From the NCBI RefSeq assembly GCF_035582795.1, contig NC_134367.1:6806062-6870061 (forward strand): 64,000 bases of DNA, written 5' to 3'. Under the pieces are notes generated by a model. That model was not told the origin of the DNA and searched no databases. It was given only the letters and a program-made list of their open reading frames with translations. The DNA comes from Mycteria americana (Eukaryota; Chordata; Aves; Ciconiiformes; Ciconiidae). Position 1 is the first letter of the stretch; every line of letters begins with the position of its first letter. Below, in pieces: positions 57,696-64,000 of the stretch. The translations under genes were made by a program, and so were the position numbers.

Positions 57696-59183
57696 TTGCG
57701 AGACAGACTTGCCTCTTGAAAAGTCAGCTGAACTAAATAAATTTATGTTCAGCTTCCAACTCATCAGCACAACAAAAAGTACAGAGATAATATCTGCCCC
57801 AAAGCTTAATGGAAATGGCATTCACATTTCAGAAGAGGCTGACAAATGTCAGGGGCACAGAATTTTGCTGCGTTGCCTTTTCTGTTTTTAACCAGCTCAC
57901 ATCCCTGTTTACCTCAGTGTGACGCACATTCCTCCTGCTTAGCTCCACTGATCTGGAAACCAAAGGCTCCTTCAAGATGAAATAAATTGTTTCTGTGGCA
58001 ATGCCAAGGGGGTGATTTAATATAGTTTGGAGACTTCTCAATTCAATTTCACACCCAACGATTGAGCTAAAAGAAAAATTCACACTTTACATTTCTCCTT
58101 TATACAAGCACTGCTATTTTACTGTATCACCTGCAACGGCTTTTTTGAACACTCCATATTTGAAGTGCTCCAGTTCCAGATGCCATATTAGCTCCCTGAA
58201 ACGCCGGAAGCACTCTTTCAAACCAGCTGGCCAAGTGCACATTATATGACTAGATCTATTAGTTTCGCCCCCAGTGCTAGGGAATGTTCCATAGAGACAT
58301 CATTCTTTGTTCTCCGAGAAGCTACTTTTGATTCCTGTGCTGGCTACCATTTTGTGCAACATCACTCGATACTTTATTTTTTTTCTCTTTTGCATTGTAT
58401 TTGGCAGTGAAAAAAAAGCAAGAACAGGTTTGTGGAGGATTTAATGCAATTTCTATTTTCCAAATAGCAGCCTTCCATTTTGGCTTTAGAAAGATGAAAG
58501 TAATGCTAATAACAAAGACATGAAGAAAAGATTCAGCCTTTCATGAAAAAAAAGCCTTAAAATCAAACAAACAAAAAAAGAATTCAAACAATAAATGAGT
58601 AGATAACGTATGTAGCGAACTCGAAGGAGCTTGTCTGCATTGGATTTAACAATGTACATAGTACAATACCGGCTATCGATTTTGTCTTATTGCTGCAAAC
58701 GTTTAAGCCCAACAATTAATTGGTAGCACAAGGAACAAATTGCTGTCTATATGTTTAGCCTGTTTCAGTAATTCCTAAAGTTCCTATTATCTTAATTTAG
58801 CAAACAAAGCTAAGGAAGAAAAACAACCTTAATTAATTTTTACCAATAGTTATTATGTTTATATCAATAAGGGTGTTCCAATAGGAGCAGATCTCTACAG
58901 CAAAACAGTTGGTGCTGAGGACTTTCTGATCAGGTGCCATGGACTGAATACCCATTAGTAGTTGGAGCATATTAAGCACACTGCTGGAGTGCATCTTCTA
59001 TGTTAATTTCACCTGAAAGGTATCCAGTTCATGAACTCCTCTGTGATGTGAACAAAAAGCACAGTTAATGAAGATCAAGAGGAAAGTTGCCTCATGAGAA
59101 TCCTCAGCTCAGACTAAAAATGCTAATGTAGACGCAAGCCAGTATCTCTCATAAGAATAGTTAGCTGGCACTCCTGGAAAAGC

Positions 59184-59207
59184 AAAAAAAAAAAAAAAAA
59201 AAAAAAA
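59184..59207. repeat. Poly(A) run, 24 bp
   Basis: An uninterrupted A run in the RCAN2 intron. No retroposed body was recognised next to it. Confidence 0.9.
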
Positions 59208-59391
59208 TTTAAGTGCAAAGGACAATAATAAGTAAGGGACTGGTAGTGAAACTTGTGTGAAAAACTAGGTTTCGCGATTAAAGTTATGCGTTATGAGAAG
59301 CTGTGTGAAAAAAATTCATACTAACTGTATAAACTTAGGGACTATAAGAAAAGCTACATAAATATCCATCTTATTATTACACTATTTTTCA

Positions 59392-59545
59392 GTGATCTTT
59401 GACAACATAGCTTTCATCTCCTCAACTCTTCTGAGGTATACCACTCTCTTCTGTGTGGTGACACTGAGGCGAGGACAGACTCGCTTATGGTCACAGTGCC
59501 CACTTATGGGCAACCATGGGAGTAGAACCAGTGCTTCCCTAAGTC
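59392..59545 (+). mobile_element. MIR-like (CORE-SINE) relic
   Basis: Landmarks of the MIR 3' half occur in order: CTCAACTCTTCTGAGGTA, ACACTGAGGCGAGGACAGAC, TATGGTCACAGTGCCC, and TGGGAGTAGAACCAGTG. They correspond to the MIR consensus parts CTGTGAGGTAGGTA, ACTGAGGCACAGA, AAGGTCACACAGC and TGGGATTCGAACC. The copy is strongly diverged, as expected for an amniote-age SINE in a bird genome. Confidence 0.55.
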
Positions 59546-61613
59546 ATTCAGAAACATCTTCTATAAGCATAAACAATCCCAGTGAGGGCACCTGGAAAGC
59601 TCAGTCTCTTAAAAATCTGTTACCGAGCCTGTTGAAGTGTCCGGGGACACCTCTGTTTCTGTCAGTGATGCAGAATCAGGACCTCACTGAACAGAATGCT
59701 AAATGCAAGAATGAAATATAATAAAGAGAACACTAAGAGCTGAAAAACTTTATTTATACTCTTGGAGCTGTAATGTTGTAAAACAACCATAAAATACATT
59801 CTATTCATTCCCTGTCTCTATCAACCCAGTTAAACTAGAAAAATAAACAAGAAAAAGCCATGGGACAGTTTAAACAAATAAAATGCTTGCCTTGCCCATT
59901 CCTGATTTACTATTTCGCCTACAGTGATCAACGTTTATAGCATTTCAGCTGTTTCTCATCACAGTCATGGGGAATGCTTTTTCCCTTCCCTCTCCCCAAC
60001 AACTGCAAACTGCACTAACATGACTAAAAATATAGTTTCAACTTGTCTGGATTTAGAAAGAACACTGACAATTTTGGAAGTGACTATTAAAAAAAACAAG
60101 CAAGAGACTAGAAGAGAATCTAATCTCATGCTCCTCCATAAATGTTATTTAACCATCGAAAAAAGGTACAAGGGAAAACTATTGACCCACCAATACACAT
60201 CCTCAAAAGGTTAGTAAAAAAGCTCTGCTGAAATGTAGCTTCAAATACAAAGGAAAACAGTCTACACGGAAACAAAAGTGTAGAACTCCGTTTTCACTCA
60301 AGGCATTAGTCTTACTTTGCACCTCTGCACTAAAACAGAAAACAAAGAGCCTCTTACTATTCTCTCTTGCCTTTCTCCCCGCCACTGCAGCCCACAATTA
60401 GTGGGCAGAATCTGCAGTACTGTGACCACTGTCTCACGCTCTGGTTGTACTATTTGACTGTTCCTTATTCTTGCCAGTCTGTCTCGACCATCTGTCATTC
60501 GCCGTCTTACACTTCATTTGCAAATTACTCAAGCAGGTCTGTTTTCTGTATACATTCGAACAGCTCCTAGAAGCTACAGCCTCTAAGACTGGAGTCTCTT
60601 TGTACAATAAAGATACGTCAAGGACAATAATACGCTATCTCCAGTTGAGCGACTGAATGCAGTCTGTTGCAAACCTACATAATCTACATGTGAATACATT
60701 TCAAGCCCAACAGAATACAAAAACGTTCAATAAAGGTACCTTCTATCAGAAATAAACATGTAAGAAAGAGGTAAAAAGAAAACCAAGAAAAAAATCATAA
60801 TTGGGCTGGAAAAGAGCAAAAGTGTACACAGAGGAAACTTTCTGCTTACAAATAGAGAGATATGGGAATCCCTTTTTAGGATCCCTTTCAGACATATTCT
60901 GACCCATTCTGTCTCTCGTACATCCAGCTCAGTGTAGATGATGGAATAGGAGCACCCTGGTCACAGAACAACACACTGTAACTGAATGGTTGACACACAC
61001 AATTCAAACAAATTTTACCTGATGGGCTACGTAAGGATTTGAGGGTTCAGGGTCACATGAGAGATGCTTACACCACACCACAGCTTTCTGCATTTTGCGC
61101 TTGGTTAATAGAGCAAACCACATCTCGCTAAACAATAGAGATCAATACAGTTTTCTTAAAATACATTAACTTGTTCTAGTTCCTAATTTCACTTTAAAAT
61201 AAAGAAGTGGTCTAACAGGGGAAAAAAGGATAATGGAAGAGGAAAATAGGGTGAAATAAACAACCTTAAATGATCATTCAGAAACTATGACATATCTTTT
61301 GAATTGACAGGTCCAGAAAAAATATGTTGAGTTGCTGCAATCTCTTAAGCAAAGTTATTTCCAGAAAAGGCTTTTATGATTCATAAGTCTCCTTCTGCTT
61401 GCCAGTGAAAATCCATCTTCATCACCAATTCTTTATGCAATTTTCTTTTTAACCTATTTTGCTTTTTGTAGTCCTTCCTTCACTAATTGTTTATATGAAA
61501 ACATTTGAGCTTGATGCATTTATCTTTTTTTATTATTACATAGGATATAGGCTTTCCTCAGAACAGGGATTGTGCTATCAGTAAGGAAAGACATCAGTGT
61601 GTATATACATAGC

Positions 61614-61621
<8 letters not shown>

Positions 61622-61648
<27 letters not shown>
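61622..61648. repeat. Poly(A) run, 27 bp
   Basis: The longest homopolymer in the window. It is followed by GAAGAGG and has no recognisable element upstream. Confidence 0.9.
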
Positions 61649-61651
<3 letters not shown>

Positions 61652-63826
61652 GAGGATGATAACTACAGGTAGCAGTCTGTTCTCCCTAACTTCAAATGGC
61701 AGAATTTCCATAGACTAAAATATTTATACATTGCACTGAGAGAGGCAACTATAGAAGACTACAAGTATGTCATTCTGCCATATTCACCGATTTGGTGCCC
61801 ACAGAGGAGCCTCAGATGAGCTATAATCTGCTGGGTTTAATTGATCTTTAATGCTGTTATCACTCTGAAAAGTTTACCTGTGAATTTAATTTTGCAGATC
61901 ATAGCAGAAAATGGATGGAAGGCATCTGCATAAGCAGAGATGATACACTCTTCCCACCATGCTTTTTCTATATTGTTGCTGTAACACCTCTTTCAGCATT
62001 GTCCTACAAAAACTGAAGATGCTTTCCAGTTTGAATAAACTTCAGTGAAAAAAATGTACTTGAAATATTTTTACACTTTGAGAGGCTGTTTTCTCCTCTA
62101 TCAGAGGTCACAGTCTTTAGAGGACTCCAGGATCCCAAGCTACACAGATGCTGAAATATCAAAGAAATGCCATACAGTGTTCTACCTGCCTAATTAAAAA
62201 GAATTTCACCAGCACATTTTCATTTCCAATATATACCACAATGCTTAATTAGCCTCTAGAACTTTATAGTGTTACAGTACCTAATGAAATCAATAATTTA
62301 CCACATTTCCGAAAACTGGGCTTGTGTAGGCCAGAAGAGAGGTTTTGGGTGGACTTGGCAAGCAGCTGCCCAGCACCCGAGGGTTACTGAGATGACAGAC
62401 CCGGGCTCTGTATCAGGTACATAAGGGCAGAAAAAGAAGCAATGGTTTCTATCTGCCTCAACAGCCACTAGTACTGTCTGCTACCAGACAGGATACAGAC
62501 AAGGGAATTTCAGTCTTAGTGATATAATTGTTTTATTAGACAGATGGAAGGAACCCCAGGGTGAAAAAGCAAATATTCCTGACCAAACTGCTCCCATGTC
62601 ATTTTTCAACCAACTGGATAATTTCCAGTTGGCACAGATTTTGTTTAGAAACAAGAATTGAAAAGTAGACTAATCCTATCTTACAGCTAAAAACAGCACT
62701 GCTCTTCATCAAAATCATTTTCATTTCCTGATGTGAAAAATATATCAGTAACAGCATGATATTAAAACAATACTAGACTGGCATTATGAAACTGAGGCCG
62801 CTCTTAACAGAAGCTTGTATCCAGAGCAATCAGTACAAAGGCAACGAGCCCAGTGACTGGCAAGCAGAGTGGTAACCAAATGTAGATTTTATTCTTTTTA
62901 TGAACAAGTTTTTTAAAAATAAGTAGGACATACAAAAATAATTAGTATCCTGTAGAGTCCAGTTTCTTGCCCTGTGGCACTGTTTCACACTGTCTCTGTG
63001 TCAAAGAAAGGTACGCGCCTTGCGAATGCCATTATGTAAGTCCATAATACGTATCTCTGCAGAGTGAGAGACAAACGTGTAGACACGAGGAGTCTGGCTT
63101 TGAGGTCAATGAGATTTTCAAAGCACTTAAGTTTGGTGCAAATAGATTCTAAGTGACATAAGATGACGTGGGACTAGCAATTTTGGGGGAACTAGTCAGT
63201 CAAAATAAAGGGAAGCAACCTGTTCACTACTGAGGTTGCATCTTCAACTGTCAGAGGGTCTCCCAGACCCCGCAGCCTGATGTACGGACTATACCTGCAT
63301 CCAGGTGCAAATCACTACACTGCAGAAGCAGTGTCAGTTGTAGCCTCAAGAATAGAATTTACACTTTTCAATTTCAATTGAACTGTTTACTTAATCAGTA
63401 TGGGATACTAACATTTAATTAAGAAGGACAAATTATCAACTAAAAGTGAACAAGTTCATCCTAAAAGTCCCATAGTGCGGTCCACAGACTCTTTCTAAGG
63501 GGTATTTAAATCAGAAATATAGTAGGTCTAGACTTGCTACATATAAACCTCAAATTTGATGGAAAACATTTAGGGGGACAATAAATCAAAAGAGGTTAAA
63601 AGCAAGGGTACTTTCCTATACATAAGTGGTCACGAAATAGAGTAGTTCAATATATACCAATCTGCAGCTATTATCAACCACATACTTTATTTTACACAGA
63701 TGTATACACTCCTATTAATTATCAGTTCACCATACCTATACCAATTACTTATTCCCAAAATAAATTATCCTTATCCAAGACATTTTAAACCTTTTCCTAA
63801 AGTCCATCTGCTCTGTTTCTGTTTCA

Positions 63827-63860
63827 CTATAAAACTATATAAACTATAAAACTATATAAA
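63827..63860. repeat. Perfect tandem duplication of a 17-bp AT-rich unit
   Basis: CTATAAAACTATATAAA occurs at 63827-63843 and again at 63844-63860 without mismatch, which suggests a recent slippage event. Confidence 0.95.
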
Positions 63861-64000
63861 ATAGTTAAAGCTTAAGCAGAAATTTTAGCAAACACCGAGC
63901 CAATGACATTCAAAAATATTCTTTATTGTTCTCTAGGATGCAGTACACATTGAGTAATCTCCTGTTTCAGGACTGCTACTGTAAGCCAAGCAAATATTTT

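Overview
The window is nuclear DNA from a bird, or at least a sauropsid. Introns are AT-rich, splice sites follow the GT-AG rule, promoters are CpG islands, and there are 3' ends of CR1 LINEs. Three protein-coding genes can be read from their translated exons. The order ENPP4 (+), ENPP5 (-), RCAN2 (-) matches the human 6p arrangement as I recall it. I see no bacterial, viral or clustered defence-type system.

Layout: 1-4.9 kb is upstream DNA without a recognisable gene. It is followed by a C-rich tract (4.9-5.13 kb) and a CpG-island promoter with paired CCAAT boxes (5.13-5.87 kb). ENPP4 follows on the plus strand with three coding exons (7506-8328, 9281-9451, 12093-12457; 452 residues). ENPP5 lies tail to tail with it on the minus strand (coding exons 26956-26134, 21998-21822, 20433-20063; 456 residues). 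Its likely 5' exon and promoter are near 27.4-27.6 kb, and a second CpG island at 29.9-30.65 kb may be an alternative promoter. The last three coding exons of RCAN2 are at 49921-49748, 47681-47510 and 39488-39328 on the minus strand. Its first coding exon(s) and promoter are not visible and probably lie beyond the right edge, so 49.9-64 kb is RCAN2 intron.

ENPP4 and ENPP5 are paralogous type I membrane ecto-phosphodiesterases with identical coding-exon phases; their first coding exons both contribute 823 nt. They look like an old inverted duplication. RCAN2 encodes a calcineurin regulator and is functionally unrelated to them.

The most unusual local feature is a broken second copy of ENPP4 coding exon 2 (10106-10280) inside a TA/TG microsatellite in the following intron. 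It lacks a splice donor and carries a frameshift. Other points worth a second look are an everted-repeat-6 nuclear-receptor motif abutting an HNF1-like site in the RCAN2 intron, a full palindromic CRE, an upstream ORF ending two bases before the ENPP5 start, several young and old CR1 fragments, and one MIR-like SINE relic.
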